Source: Lysobacterales bacterium 63-13
Lineage (GTDB): Bacteria; Pseudomonadota; Gammaproteobacteria; Xanthomonadales; Rhodanobacteraceae
DNA length: 64,000 nt
NCBI GenBank assembly: GCA_001899855.1
Contig: MKWR01000004.1
Coordinates: 124,001-188,000 of the forward strand
Direction: 5' to 3'
Below the pieces are notes generated by a model. It did no database searches, had not been told where the DNA came from, and saw only the letters and a list, made by a program, of their open reading frames with translations. The position numbers and the translations under genes are program-made. Shown here in pieces: positions 8,369 through 17,662 of the stretch; the first letter of the stretch is position 1; each line of letters begins with the position of its first letter.

Positions 8369-11300
8369 ATGGACGAGTCGCTGTTTCGCCAGTTGCTGTC
8401 GCGCAGCACCCATGCGGTGCTCGATCAGCCCACGCTCGCCAAGGGTGCGGATTATCTGCGCCACAGCCGTGTGCGCGAGATCTGGTATGAGAGTGCGGGC
8501 GATTCCGGCACCCTGTTCGGAGCCGTGCAGGGCCGCGAGCACGAGCCCTACACCGCGGCGATCATGATTGGTCTCAACGGCGGCAAGCCGAAGTTCGATA
8601 CGCAGTGCACCTGCCCGCTTGAAGGCGAGTGCAAGCACGTCGCCGCGGTCGCCCTGAAAATGCTCGGCGCGCGCGCCTCGGCCTTCGAGCCGGGCAAGCC
8701 GATGGCCGTGGCAGGCACCGGTCCGGCGGCCTGGAAGCCCTGGTTCGATGCGCTCAACGCCGATCCCAGGCCACCGTTGCGCAAGCCGGTCGTGGATCCG
8801 GCGCTGGTCTTCGGCATCCTCCTGCGCATTGGCGACGGCACCTTGCCCGGCCTGCAGGCGCAGCCTGTCTGGCTCAAGCCGACCAAGCGCGGTGGCCTCG
8901 GTTCGCCGCAGCCGGTCGGGCAATTCCAGTTTGGCGCCGACCCCTGGCAGCGCCTGACCCCGCGCCAGTTCGAGCATGTCGCGCGCCTGCGCATGGCCAG
9001 TCCGCATTTCGCCTCAAGTGCCTGGTATCCGCTCAGTGGCGAGCGCGACGAGGCCTTGCTCGAGATCCTCATCCGCGAATATCCGTGTTTTGTGGAAAAG
9101 CCCTCGCGCGGGCAGGTCAGTCTCGGTGACAAGCGCACCCTCGACTGGGGCTGGCAGTTGTCCGAGGACGGCAACCAGAAGCTGGTTCCGCAACTGACGC
9201 AAACCGATGCCAACACGCGCCTGCTGCGCATCGCGCAGATCTGGTATTTCGATCCGGCCAAGCCGGCGATCGGACGTGTTGAAGGTGACGCGCAGGTCAT
9301 CGACGCGGCCTTGCGCGCGCCCGCCCTGCTCCCCGAACATGCCGATTTCGTCGTCGAGCGCTGGCACAAGACGCGTCAGCTTGAAGGCTTGCCGAAGCCG
9401 GCCAAGGCAGTTGCGCCGCAGACCCATCAAGTGCTGCCAACGCCGGTGCTGACCCTGCGCGCGTTTCCCGTGCTGACCTATGTCAATGGTGTGCCCAATC
9501 GCTACCAGGCCGGCTGCGTGCGCCTGAGTTTCGACTACGACGGCCCGCGCCTGCCGTTCGCGCCGATCAAGCCACGCGAGCGGCGCATGCACGAGGGCCG
9601 CCTGCTCGACATCGTGCGCGATCGCTCGGCCGAGATCGCCGCCTGCGAACAGCTTGAGGAGTTGGGCCTGATCGACATCGACCTGTTGCCGCGCATGCCG
9701 AACCTGCCGCGCGACGTGTTTGCCGACGGAGATTTCGTGCTCGAACCAAGGCGCGGCCTGCTGATTGCCGCCGAGCATCTGTTCGCCCTGGCACCGCGCC
9801 TGCGCGATCACGGGTTCCGCCTCGAGACCGATTCCGGATTTCCATTCGAGCTGCTTGAAGAACCGGATGACTGGTATGCCGAGGTCGAGGAATCCGGCAC
9901 GGCCTGGTTCGACCTCAGCCTCGGCATCGAGATTGCCGGCGAGCGCGTCGATCTGCTGCCGATCCTGCGTCGCCTGCTTGGTGATCCGAATTTCCCGCTG
10001 AGTCCGCGCAAGGGCGAGGATGCGGATGCCTTGTGGCTGGTGCCGATCGACGACCGCCGTCGCGTGCCGCTGCCGTTGTCGCGCCTGCGTGAGCTGATGG
10101 GGCCATTGCTCGAGTGGTTGCAGGACATGCCCGAGCGTGATGCCGAACAAGGCGCGCTGCGCTTGCGCCGCTCGCAGGCCAGCGTGCTCGACGAGCTGTC
10201 GGCGCGCAGCGCGATGCCCTGGCGCGGCGGCGAAAATCTGCGCCAGCAACTGGCGCGCTTGCGTGAAGCGCGCGAGCCGGCGCTGGAGCCGCCAGGTTTC
10301 AAGGCAACCTTGCGCGCCTACCAGCGCGATGGCCTGGCCTGGCTGGGCTTTCTCGCCGATGCCGGACTTGGCGGCGTGCTTGCCGACGACATGGGCCTCG
10401 GCAAGACCGTGCAAGTGCTCGCCCACCTGCTCGCCGAAAAGCAGCGTGGGCATCTCGATCGGCCGGTGCTGATCGTCGCCCCGACCAGCCTGGTCTCGAA
10501 CTGGCGCGACGAGGCGCAGCGCTTTGCCCCGGACCTGTCCGTGCTGGTCCTGCACGGGCCCGCGCGCGGCGGCCTGCATGAGGCCATTCCGCATCATGAT
10601 CTCGTCATCACCACTTACCCCTTGCTTGCACGCGATCGCGACGAGTTGCTTGCGCATGAATACGCCTTGCTCGTGCTCGACGAGTCACAGGTGGTGAAGA
10701 ACGCCAAGAGCCAGGCGGCCAGGATCGTGCGCGAGATTTCCGCGCGACGGCGCCTGGCCATGACCGGCACGCCACTGGAAAACCATCTTGGCGAATTGTG
10801 GGCGCAGTTCGATGCGGTCGAACCGGGCCTGCTTGGAACCGATCGCCACTTCACGCGCTTTTACCGCACGCCAATCGAGAAGCATGACGATGTCGACCGC
10901 CGCGAGCGCCTGAGCCGGCGCATCGCGCCCCTGCTGTTGCGCCGGCGCAAGGAGGACGTGCTCGCCGACCTGCCCGAGAAGACCTTCATCCCGCGCAACG
11001 TCGAACTCGATGGCGCGCAGCGCGAACTCTACGAAACCCTGCGCCTGGCCCAGCACGAGCGCGTGCTCGCCGAAGTGCAGAAGCGAGGTCTTGCACAAAG
11101 CGGCATCATCGTCCTCGATGCCCTGCTCAAGTTGCGCCAGGCCTGTTGCGACCCGCGCCTGGTCAAACTCGAAGGAGCCAGGCGGATCAAGGAATCAGCG
11201 AAGCTCGAACTCCTGCTTGAGCTGACCGACAGCCTCGTTGCCGAGGGTCGTCGCATCCTCGTCTTCAGCCAGTTCGCCGAGATGCTCGACCTGATCGCCA

Positions 11301-11710
11301 AGGCGCTGACCCTGCGCAAGCAGAAATTCCAGATGCTCACCGGACAGACGCCCAGCGCGCAACGCGCCGAACTGGTGGCGCGTTTCCAGGCCGAGCAGGT
11401 GCCGATCTTCCTGATCAGCCTCAAGGCCGGTGGCGTCGGCCTCAACCTGACCGCCGCCGACACCGTGATCCATTACGACCCGTGGTGGAATCCGGCGGTA
11501 GAGGCGCAAGCCACGGATCGCGCCCATCGCATCGGCCAGGACAAGCCGGTTTTTGTCTACAAGTTGATTTGCAGCGGCACCGTCGAGGAAAAGATCCAGG
11601 CCCTGCAGCTGCGCAAGGCCGAGCTCGCCGCCGCCGTGCTCGAAGGCGGCAGCACGCAGTCATTGCGTTTCGACGAGGATGATCTCGCCGAGTTGTTTGC
11701 GCCGTTGTAG
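8369..11710 (+). CDS. SNF2/Rad54-family helicase with SWIM zinc finger
   Basis: ATP-dependent DNA translocase of 1113 residues, similar to the bacterial HepA/RapA-like SNF2 group. A SWIM zinc finger lies at about residues 78-95 ([12 protein letters not shown]). A long helicase-associated N-terminal region follows. The SNF2 ATPase starts near 640, with motif [11 protein letters not shown] at about 671-680, motif II LDESQ (the usual DEAQ/DEAH is altered to DESQ), motif [12 protein letters not shown], and the C-terminal helicase lobe with motif [15 protein letters not shown] 8369 starts the conserved MDESLFRQL region. It is probably a nucleoid or transcription-linked remodeller; its substrate is unknown. 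No operon partner is visible. Confidence 0.85.
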   Translation: MDESLFRQLLSRSTHAVLDQPTLAKGADYLRHSRVREIWYESAGDSGTLFGAVQGREHEPYTAAIMIGLNGGKPKFDTQCTCPLEGECKHVAAVALKMLGARASAFEPGKPMAVAGTGPAAWKPWFDALNADPRPPLRKPVVDPALVFGILLRIGDGTLPGLQAQPVWLKPTKRGGLGSPQPVGQFQFGADPWQRLTPRQFEHVARLRMASPHFASSAWYPLSGERDEALLEILIREYPCFVEKPSRGQVSLGDKRTLDWGWQLSEDGNQKLVPQLTQTDANTRLLRIAQIWYFDPAKPAIGRVEGDAQVIDAALRAPALLPEHADFVVERWHKTRQLEGLPKPAKAVAPQTHQVLPTPVLTLRAFPVLTYVNGVPNRYQAGCVRLSFDYDGPRLPFAPIKPRERRMHEGRLLDIVRDRSAEIAACEQLEELGLIDIDLLPRMPNLPRDVFADGDFVLEPRRGLLIAAEHLFALAPRLRDHGFRLETDSGFPFELLEEPDDWYAEVEESGTAWFDLSLGIEIAGERVDLLPILRRLLGDPNFPLSPRKGEDADALWLVPIDDRRRVPLPLSRLRELMGPLLEWLQDMPERDAEQGALRLRRSQASVLDELSARSAMPWRGGENLRQQLARLREAREPALEPPGFKATLRAYQRDGLAWLGFLADAGLGGVLADDMGLGKTVQVLAHLLAEKQRGHLDRPVLIVAPTSLVSNWRDEAQRFAPDLSVLVLHGPARGGLHEAIPHHDLVITTYPLLARDRDELLAHEYALLVLDESQVVKNAKSQAARIVREISARRRLAMTGTPLENHLGELWAQFDAVEPGLLGTDRHFTRFYRTPIEKHDDVDRRERLSRRIAPLLLRRRKEDVLADLPEKTFIPRNVELDGAQRELYETLRLAQHERVLAEVQKRGLAQSGIIVLDALLKLRQACCDPRLVKLEGARRIKESAKLELLLELTDSLVAEGRRILVFSQFAEMLDLIAKALTLRKQKFQMLTGQTPSAQRAELVARFQAEQVPIFLISLKAGGVGLNLTAADTVIHYDPWWNPAVEAQATDRAHRIGQDKPVFVYKLICSGTVEEKIQALQLRKAELAAAVLEGGSTQSLRFDEDDLAELFAPL

Positions 11711-11780
11711 CGGGCGGGGGCCGGACTCGGCAACAAGGCGCTTCCTGCCTGAGCGATTCGCGCGGGCCGCAGCGGGTTGC

Positions 11781-12538
11781 TCAGGCCCTGAGCTTCCAGC
11801 CGCTGCGGAAGATCCACCAGACGATGGCCAGGCAGATGAGGAGGAAGCCGAGGGTCATGCCCGCGCTGACGGCGATGTGCACGTCGGCGCGGCCGGTGAA
11901 GCTCCAGCGGAATCCGCTGATCAGGTAGACGACCGGATTGAACAAGGTCACCTTTTGCCAGAACGGTGGCAGCATGTTGATCGAGTAGAACGCGCCGCCG
12001 AGGAAGGTCAGCGGCGTGATCACCATCAGCGGGATCACCTGCAGCTTCTGGAAGTCATCCGCCCACAGGCCGATGATGAAACCAAACAGGCTGAAGGTGA
12101 CCGAGGTCAGCACGAGGAAGCCGAACATCCACAGCGGATGGAGAATCTCGTAGTCGACGAAGAATCGCGCGGTGATCAGGATGAGCAGGCCGAGCATCAC
12201 CGATTTGCTTGCCGCTGCGCCGACATAGCCGATGACCACCTCGATCCACGAAACCGGTGCCGACAGCAGCTCGTAGATCGTGCCTGCCCACTTCGGCATG
12301 TAGATGCCGAACGAGGCGTTGGAGATGCTCTCGCCAAGCAGGGACAGCATGATCAGGCCGGGAATGATGAAGGCGCCGTAGCTGGTGCCGTCGATGTCGC
12401 CCATGCGCGATCCGATCGCCGCACCGAAGACGATGAAATAGAGCGAGGTCGACAGCACCGGCGAAGCGATCGATTGCATCAGCGTGCGGAAGGTGCGTGC
12501 CATCTCGAAGCGGTAGATCGCGCGAATGCCATGGATGT

Positions 12539-12542
<4 letters not shown>
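11781..12542 (-). CDS. ABC-2 type transporter permease
   Basis: Integral membrane protein of 253 residues with about six transmembrane helices, matching the ABC-2 membrane family. It starts [20 protein letters not shown], with the amphipathic connecting helix typical of the family, and ends GWKLRA. Its ATG overlaps the stop of the upstream ATPase by four bases (12539-12542), so the two subunits are coupled. Together they form a drug, polysaccharide or lipid exporter; the substrate cannot be told from sequence. The gene runs convergent with the helicase that ends at 11710. Confidence 0.85.
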
Positions 12543-13519
<977 letters not shown>

Positions 13520-13654
13520 GCAAACTCCGTGGTCGTGTGTTTCAGGGTGGCACCAGGGCGACGATCGGGCCGTTGCCGGACCCCTGGCCAGTTCATGCAG
13601 GATCCGGCCGATCGTGGTCGAATGCAGATTCCCACAAACCGCGAGGAGAGCGCC

Positions 13655-14014
13655 ATGAACTATGTCGATGGAATGGTCATTCCGGTACCGAAAGACAAGC
13701 TGGCCGAGTACAAGAAGATCGCCCGCAGGGCCGGCAAGGTGTGGATGGAGCACGGTGCGCTTGCCTATACCGAATGCGTCGCCGACGACGTGCCGGTCGG
13801 CAAGCACACCTCGTTTCCGCAGAGCGTGAAATTGAAGGAAGGCGAGGTCGTGGTGTTCTCGTGGATCGTCTACGCATCGCGCCGCGAGCGCGATCGGATC
13901 AACAAACTGGTCATGGCCGATCCGAGGCTGCAGGACTTGATGACTCCGCAAGCCATGCCGTTCGACGGCAAGCGCATGTTTTTCGGCGGCTTCAAGGAAA
14001 TGGTGAAGTTCTGA
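13655..14014 (+). CDS. DUF1428 family protein (YbaA-like)
   Basis: Small cytoplasmic protein of 119 residues that matches the DUF1428 family across its length ([20 protein letters not shown] at the start, [12 protein letters not shown] near the end). The fold is a ferredoxin-like dimeric alpha/beta barrel; no biochemical role is known. A strong GAGGAG site sits just upstream of ATG 13655. The frame is open upstream opposite the ABC genes, but that extension has no homology and no start signal. It is divergent from the ABC operon and convergent with the epimerase gene. Confidence 0.85.
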   Translation: MNYVDGMVIPVPKDKLAEYKKIARRAGKVWMEHGALAYTECVADDVPVGKHTSFPQSVKLKEGEVVVFSWIVYASRRERDRINKLVMADPRLQDLMTPQAMPFDGKRMFFGGFKEMVKF

Positions 14015-14038
14015 ATGCCCGCGCTGCCTTGATCGCGC

Positions 14039-15037
14039 TCAGGGCGCGCGGGTTTGCATGCGCACGCGGGTCAGCGCCGTGAACAGTCGGCTCATGCCCT
14101 CGGCCGTGCTGAGTTTGGGCGCGTAGCCGAGATCCCGCTTGGCGGCGGTGAGATTGAACCAGCTGGCATGGCTGAACAGGTCGAGCAGGTAGGCCGTCAG
14201 CATCGGCGGCGTGCCATCGCTGGCCGGACGCGCGGCAGTGGCCAAGGCGCGTGCGGCGATCGAGTTCATGCGCCGCTGCTCGGGCGGGAAGCCGCCGGCG
14301 CGCAGCAAGGCGTTGAGGAATGCCTCGATCGTCATCGGCTCGCCCTGGCTGATGAAATAGGCCTTGCCGGCAATGGCCGCGCCGGGTTCGAGGCGGGCCA
14401 GTGCCAGCGCGTGGGCATGCGCGGCATTGTCGATATGGCAGGGGTCGATCTTGCGATCGGGTTCGCCAAACAGGCGCAGCTTGCCGCGTCGGGCGAGATC
14501 GAGGAGTCCCGGCAACAAGCGGGATTCGCCGGCACCCCAGAGCAGGTGCGGACGCAGGACGCAGGTGGCAAGGCTCGCGCTGTTGGCGGCAAGCACGCGT
14601 TGCTCGGCCAGCGCCTTGGTGTGCGGGTAGGCCGAGCTCCATTGCGCCGGATAGGGCTGGCGCTCGTCGGCATTCTCGAGATCGCCCTGGCCGATCACGA
14701 CATTCGCGCATGAGGTCAGCAGCAGTCGCGGCACGCCGACCAGTTCACAGGCACCGAGCATGCATTCGGTGGAGCGCACATTGGCATCATGCAATTGCTC
14801 GATGCTGGCCAGCGCATCGCTGCAACCGGCGGCGTGGACAATCGCCTCGCAACCCTCGGCCGCCGCGCAGACATCCTCGAAGGCGGTGACCTGGCCGTGG
14901 CGTTGTTCAATGCCCAGCGCGGCAAGCTGGCGGCTTTCGTGGCGAACGATCGCGCGAACCTCGTGCCCATGCTCCTTGAGCGCGGCGGCGATAGCCTGAC
15001 CGAGAAATCCAGTCGCGCCGGTCAGCAAGATCTGCAT
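14039..15037 (-). CDS. NAD(P)-dependent epimerase / 3-beta-HSD-like dehydrogenase
   Basis: Extended short-chain dehydrogenase of 332 residues. The Rossmann motif TGATGFLG sits at residues 7-14. An active-site YPHTKALAEQ (Tyr and Lys of YxxxK) lies at about 148-152. The pattern of C-terminal substrate-domain residues resembles 3-beta-hydroxysteroid dehydrogenase/OleD-like enzymes more than sugar epimerases. No oleABC or hopanoid genes are near, so the substrate is open. The gene stands alone on the minus strand. Confidence 0.8.
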   Translation of the reverse strand: MQILLTGATGFLGQAIAAALKEHGHEVRAIVRHESRQLAALGIEQRHGQVTAFEDVCAAAEGCEAIVHAAGCSDALASIEQLHDANVRSTECMLGACELVGVPRLLLTSCANVVIGQGDLENADERQPYPAQWSSAYPHTKALAEQRVLAANSASLATCVLRPHLLWGAGESRLLPGLLDLARRGKLRLFGEPDRKIDPCHIDNAAHAHALALARLEPGAAIAGKAYFISQGEPMTIEAFLNALLRAGGFPPEQRRMNSIAARALATAARPASDGTPPMLTAYLLDLFSHASWFNLTAAKRDLGYAPKLSTAEGMSRLFTALTRVRMQTRAP

Positions 15038-15191
15038 GTCTGCCTGTCACTCTCGATAGCGCCGCAACGCGGCATCCCCTGCATCCGAGTGTGCCGCAGC
15101 GGATCGCCAATATCGAGTGTTTCAGCGCATTGCCGGCGCTGGCAGTTGCCTGCGCGGTCGCGGTGGATTGCCGGGCGCGGCGTTCCTGCGC

Positions 15192-15581
15192 TCAGTGATC
15201 CTTGATCGGATAGGTTTCCACGCCCGATTCCGGAGCGCGTTGCGATCGAGACGGCGAGCGTGCGCCATTGCCACCGCAGACATAGGCGTTCCACTGCTGC
15301 TCGCCATTGCGCGGCGGGCCGACCGGCTTGATCGTGTCCGCAGGCATCGACCCGGCCTGGTTGCGCGCCATCACTTCCAGCTCGTCGCTGACCTTGAGCC
15401 CGCCGCGACGCACCGGCCCGACCTTGTCGAGCACCGAGACCGTGATCGATCCGACCGCCCGGCACTGGCTGACGTCATCGTTCCAGGCCACGCGTACATC
15501 GCGCCCGGCGGAATCAAGCTTGATGCCCCAACTGCAGGCGCCAAGCAAAAGCAGGGTTGCAACGGCAAGCACATGTTTCAT
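15192..15581 (-). CDS. DUF4156-like lipoprotein
   Basis: Predicted lipoprotein of 129 residues. The signal peptide MKHVLAVATLLLLGACS carries lipobox LGAC, with the lipidated Cys at residue 16. The mature part contains VRVAWNDDVSQCRAVGSITV, the region that matches DUF4156, and a DELEVMARNQAGSM segment also typical of the family. The C-terminal third is Ser/Arg/Glu-rich and probably disordered. Function is unknown. The ATG at 15581 is fixed by the signal peptide. It is the first of four small exported proteins on this strand. Confidence 0.75.
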   Translation of the reverse strand: MKHVLAVATLLLLGACSWGIKLDSAGRDVRVAWNDDVSQCRAVGSITVSVLDKVGPVRRGGLKVSDELEVMARNQAGSMPADTIKPVGPPRNGEQQWNAYVCGGNGARSPSRSQRAPESGVETYPIKDH

Positions 15582-15687
15582 CGCGGACTCGATATCGGTG
15601 GCGGAGGCGGATGCGAGTCTAGGCGATCGAGGATGAACGGCGGGCGGGGGGTGCGCCGAGCACGCTCCCGCTGCAACGGTTCCATCG

Positions 15688-16113
15688 TCAATCCGCACTG
15701 TCGACAATTGGCTGTTTTTCTGCGCACTGTCCTGAATAGACGGGCCCAGTTGAAAGGGGAGCCCCAAGAAAGCGAAAGACCAGCACGCCAGAGTATTTCT
15801 GGAGGACAAGCGACGCTTCGAACGAATCAATCCCGGGCGTCGAGGGCGCAAACAGGATGGTGCCGTTCAGGTCAAACGCATTTTTGCGCTTGAGCTTGCC
15901 TTTCGCCTCGCCGTGGCCGAAGCCTTCAATATCAAGCCTGAAATCGTTGGCGGATATCTGCAGCAGTGCCGCGACCCCGGGCCGGGAGGGGATTTCGCCC
16001 TTCGCGGAAAGATATCCATCGCAATACAGCGAAACCGTTTCGCGGCCTGCCAAGGATGCCGTCGAACAAACAACAGCAAGCAACGCAGTAAAAACCAGAA
16101 AGACAATCTTCAT
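15688..16113 (-). CDS. Secreted hypothetical protein
   Basis: Protein of 141 residues with a clear signal peptide (MKIVFLVFTALLAVVCSTASLA, cleavage near residue 23). The mature part has two Cys residues (SLYCDGY and SGQCAEK) that could form a disulfide, and a beta-rich pattern (DFRLDIEGFGHGEAKGKLK, then LQKYSGVLVFRFLG). I recognise no family. ATG 16113 is chosen because the signal peptide starts there. Codon use is less GC-biased than in most of the window, as also in its two upstream neighbours, which hints at a shared accessory origin. Confidence 0.65.
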   Translation of the reverse strand: MKIVFLVFTALLAVVCSTASLAGRETVSLYCDGYLSAKGEIPSRPGVAALLQISANDFRLDIEGFGHGEAKGKLKRKNAFDLNGTILFAPSTPGIDSFEASLVLQKYSGVLVFRFLGAPLSTGPVYSGQCAEKQPIVDSAD

Positions 16114-16245
16114 GACAAGGGACTCCGTGATCACAGTGCGAGTCAAACAAGATGGGGCAGCTTGCCGGATCGCGAGCAGGGGAATCATTCCTTATCGAAG
16201 GCGATCCGGTCAGCGTGCAGCAAAGGCTGGCGTTTGGAACCCGCC

Positions 16246-16623
16246 TCAGGAATTCAGGCCAAAGGTGTACAACATCTTGCATTTTCGCGCCTTGCCCGTT
16301 CCCTTGAAGGCGTTGTTGTCAACGGAATCCAGGGCGGCCTGGCCGAAGATGCCGTTTGGCTGTTCCGCTTCGATCCGGCGCGAGAGCAGCGCGCCCTCGG
16401 CGGACAACTCGATGTCCACGACAACCCAGCCCTCGATATTCGACCGATACGCTTCTTCCGGATAGCGCGGCATGCTCTGCGCGTCGATCCCATCTGGACA
16501 TTTGTCGGCATCCGCAATCACCGGCGCGCCCAGCCTTTCCGCCTGGTATTCGGATCTGTCGTTCACGCCCGCGCAACCGAAAAGAAAGGGCGTCAACAAC
16601 AATGACAAGAAAAGAACGCGCAT
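16246..16623 (-). CDS. TonB-C-like lipoprotein, copy 1
   Basis: Lipoprotein of 125 residues. Signal MRVLFLSLLLTPFLFGCAG has a lipobox with Cys at residue 17. The mature domain has MPRYPEEAYRSNIEGWVVVD followed by IELSAEGALLSRRIEAEQP, the signature of the TonB C-terminal domain (PxYPxxA, GxVxVxF, variant here), and conserved late Cys residues. It is a paralogue of the next gene upstream (16764-17141): same length, same order of motifs. Without the TonB transmembrane and Pro-rich parts it cannot energise transport by itself; an outer-membrane or periplasmic binding role is a guess. Confidence 0.72.
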   Translation of the reverse strand: MRVLFLSLLLTPFLFGCAGVNDRSEYQAERLGAPVIADADKCPDGIDAQSMPRYPEEAYRSNIEGWVVVDIELSAEGALLSRRIEAEQPNGIFGQAALDSVDNNAFKGTGKARKCKMLYTFGLNS

Positions 16624-16763
16624 GCATTTCTCCAGAAAAGGGCTTTTGAAACACGCATCTGCCGTATGCAGTCAGGCAGTCTCATGAGGATGCGAATACC
16701 GTCGACATGTTGCTTGCCAACAAGCACTGCGACAACAAATCACACGCGCTCTGCAAATTAACG

Positions 16764-17141
16764 TCAATTGACGGTAAACATATACAGCGATCGGCAATTT
16801 TGTGTGTCGACCGCTTTGCTATAGATGATCCTGTCGACTGAATCCAGCGCGGATTGTCCGAATACGCCGGGCGGATTTTCCGACTCGATCCTGCGTGAGA
16901 GGATCTTGCCGTCGCTTGAAAGCTCGATATCCACGACAACCCAACCCTGGATCCGCAGTTCAAGTGCCTTTCGCGGATAGCGAGGGGCGTAGGTTGTTTC
17001 AACCCGACTAAGGCAGTCCTCCGCTTCCGGGATGGTTGGTGCGCGCAGGCTTTGCGCCTGATGGTCAATCCGGTCCGCGGATGCCGCGCAACCGCCCAGA
17101 AAGGGAATCAACACCAACAAGAAAAAGAAAAACGCGCGCAT
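16764..17141 (-). CDS. TonB-C-like lipoprotein, copy 2
   Basis: Lipoprotein of 125 residues. Signal MRAFFFFLLVLIPFLGGCAA places the lipidated Cys at residue 18. The TonB-C-like domain reads APRYPRKALELRIQGWVVVD then IELSSDGKILSRRIESENP. The core stretch 'GWVVVDIELS' is identical in the neighbour at 16246, and FGQSALDSVD matches FGQAALDSVD there, so the two arose by tandem duplication and have diverged at both ends. The ATG at 17141 is chosen for the signal peptide; the frame extends upstream only from a TTG. Role unknown. Confidence 0.72.
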   Translation of the reverse strand: MRAFFFFLLVLIPFLGGCAASADRIDHQAQSLRAPTIPEAEDCLSRVETTYAPRYPRKALELRIQGWVVVDIELSSDGKILSRRIESENPPGVFGQSALDSVDRIIYSKAVDTQNCRSLYMFTVN

Positions 17142-17609
17142 GCAATCCTCCATGAACCGATTTCCAAGGGGCTCGGCTGCAACACGCAACCGGGTGAATC
17201 GGGGGATGCAAATATGGACGAATCATTGCAGGACAGCAAGAGCGATAAATGGCAAAGCGCGCACATCAGGATATTTCAATCCAATTGGGTGGCCGACCCG
17301 CGCTCCGCTCGACAGAGCACAACAATGACGCCAACGACTCCGGCGTGTCACTCGTTCGACTGCCGACCGGCGAGACATTTGCCAGCGGCAAGCTCTCGCA
17401 GAGCCCGAAGGAGATGGATTGGAGTGATGCCGCAGGTTGAGGTGCGGAATATGGCCTTGCGAATACCGCTGGGAGGGCCGTTGCCGGAAACGCCGACGTT
17501 CTCGTCGGCTCTTGCAGCATTGCCGGCGGGACGCCGGCGCTCCCAGGGAATGCATGCTCTCGCCTGCGCGCCGGAGCAGGAGTTGAAAAGCCACTGCGGT
17601 TCAACGACC
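17142..17609. other. Intergenic region with two perfect hairpins
   Basis: No gene is supported here. Two GC-rich perfect hairpins lie close together: GCCGACG/CGTCGGC at 17492-17509 and GCCGGCG/CGCCGGC at 17522-17538. The stretch from about 17480 to 17590 reads like a degenerate interspersed repeat (palindromes, then GCTCCCAGGGAATGCATG). Short frames on both strands have no start signal and unusual composition. Confidence 0.5.
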
Positions 17610-17645
17610 GAAACGGAGTGGGCCGTTGTCAGCCCACTCCGGGAA
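17610..17645 (-). terminator. Probable terminator of the M16 peptidase gene
   Basis: A perfect nine-base stem, GGAGTGGGC (17615-17623) with GCCCACTCC (17632-17640), lies just past the minus-strand stop at 17663. The following minus-strand sequence is GTTTCGG, so the T-run is short. Confidence 0.5.
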
Positions 17646-17662
17646 AACGTGGATGGGCCGCC

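Noticed and set aside
17249-17440. Plus-strand 63-codon frame in the gap before the M16 gene
   Set aside because: No ribosome-binding site, no family, atypical composition, and the region contains repeat-like hairpins.
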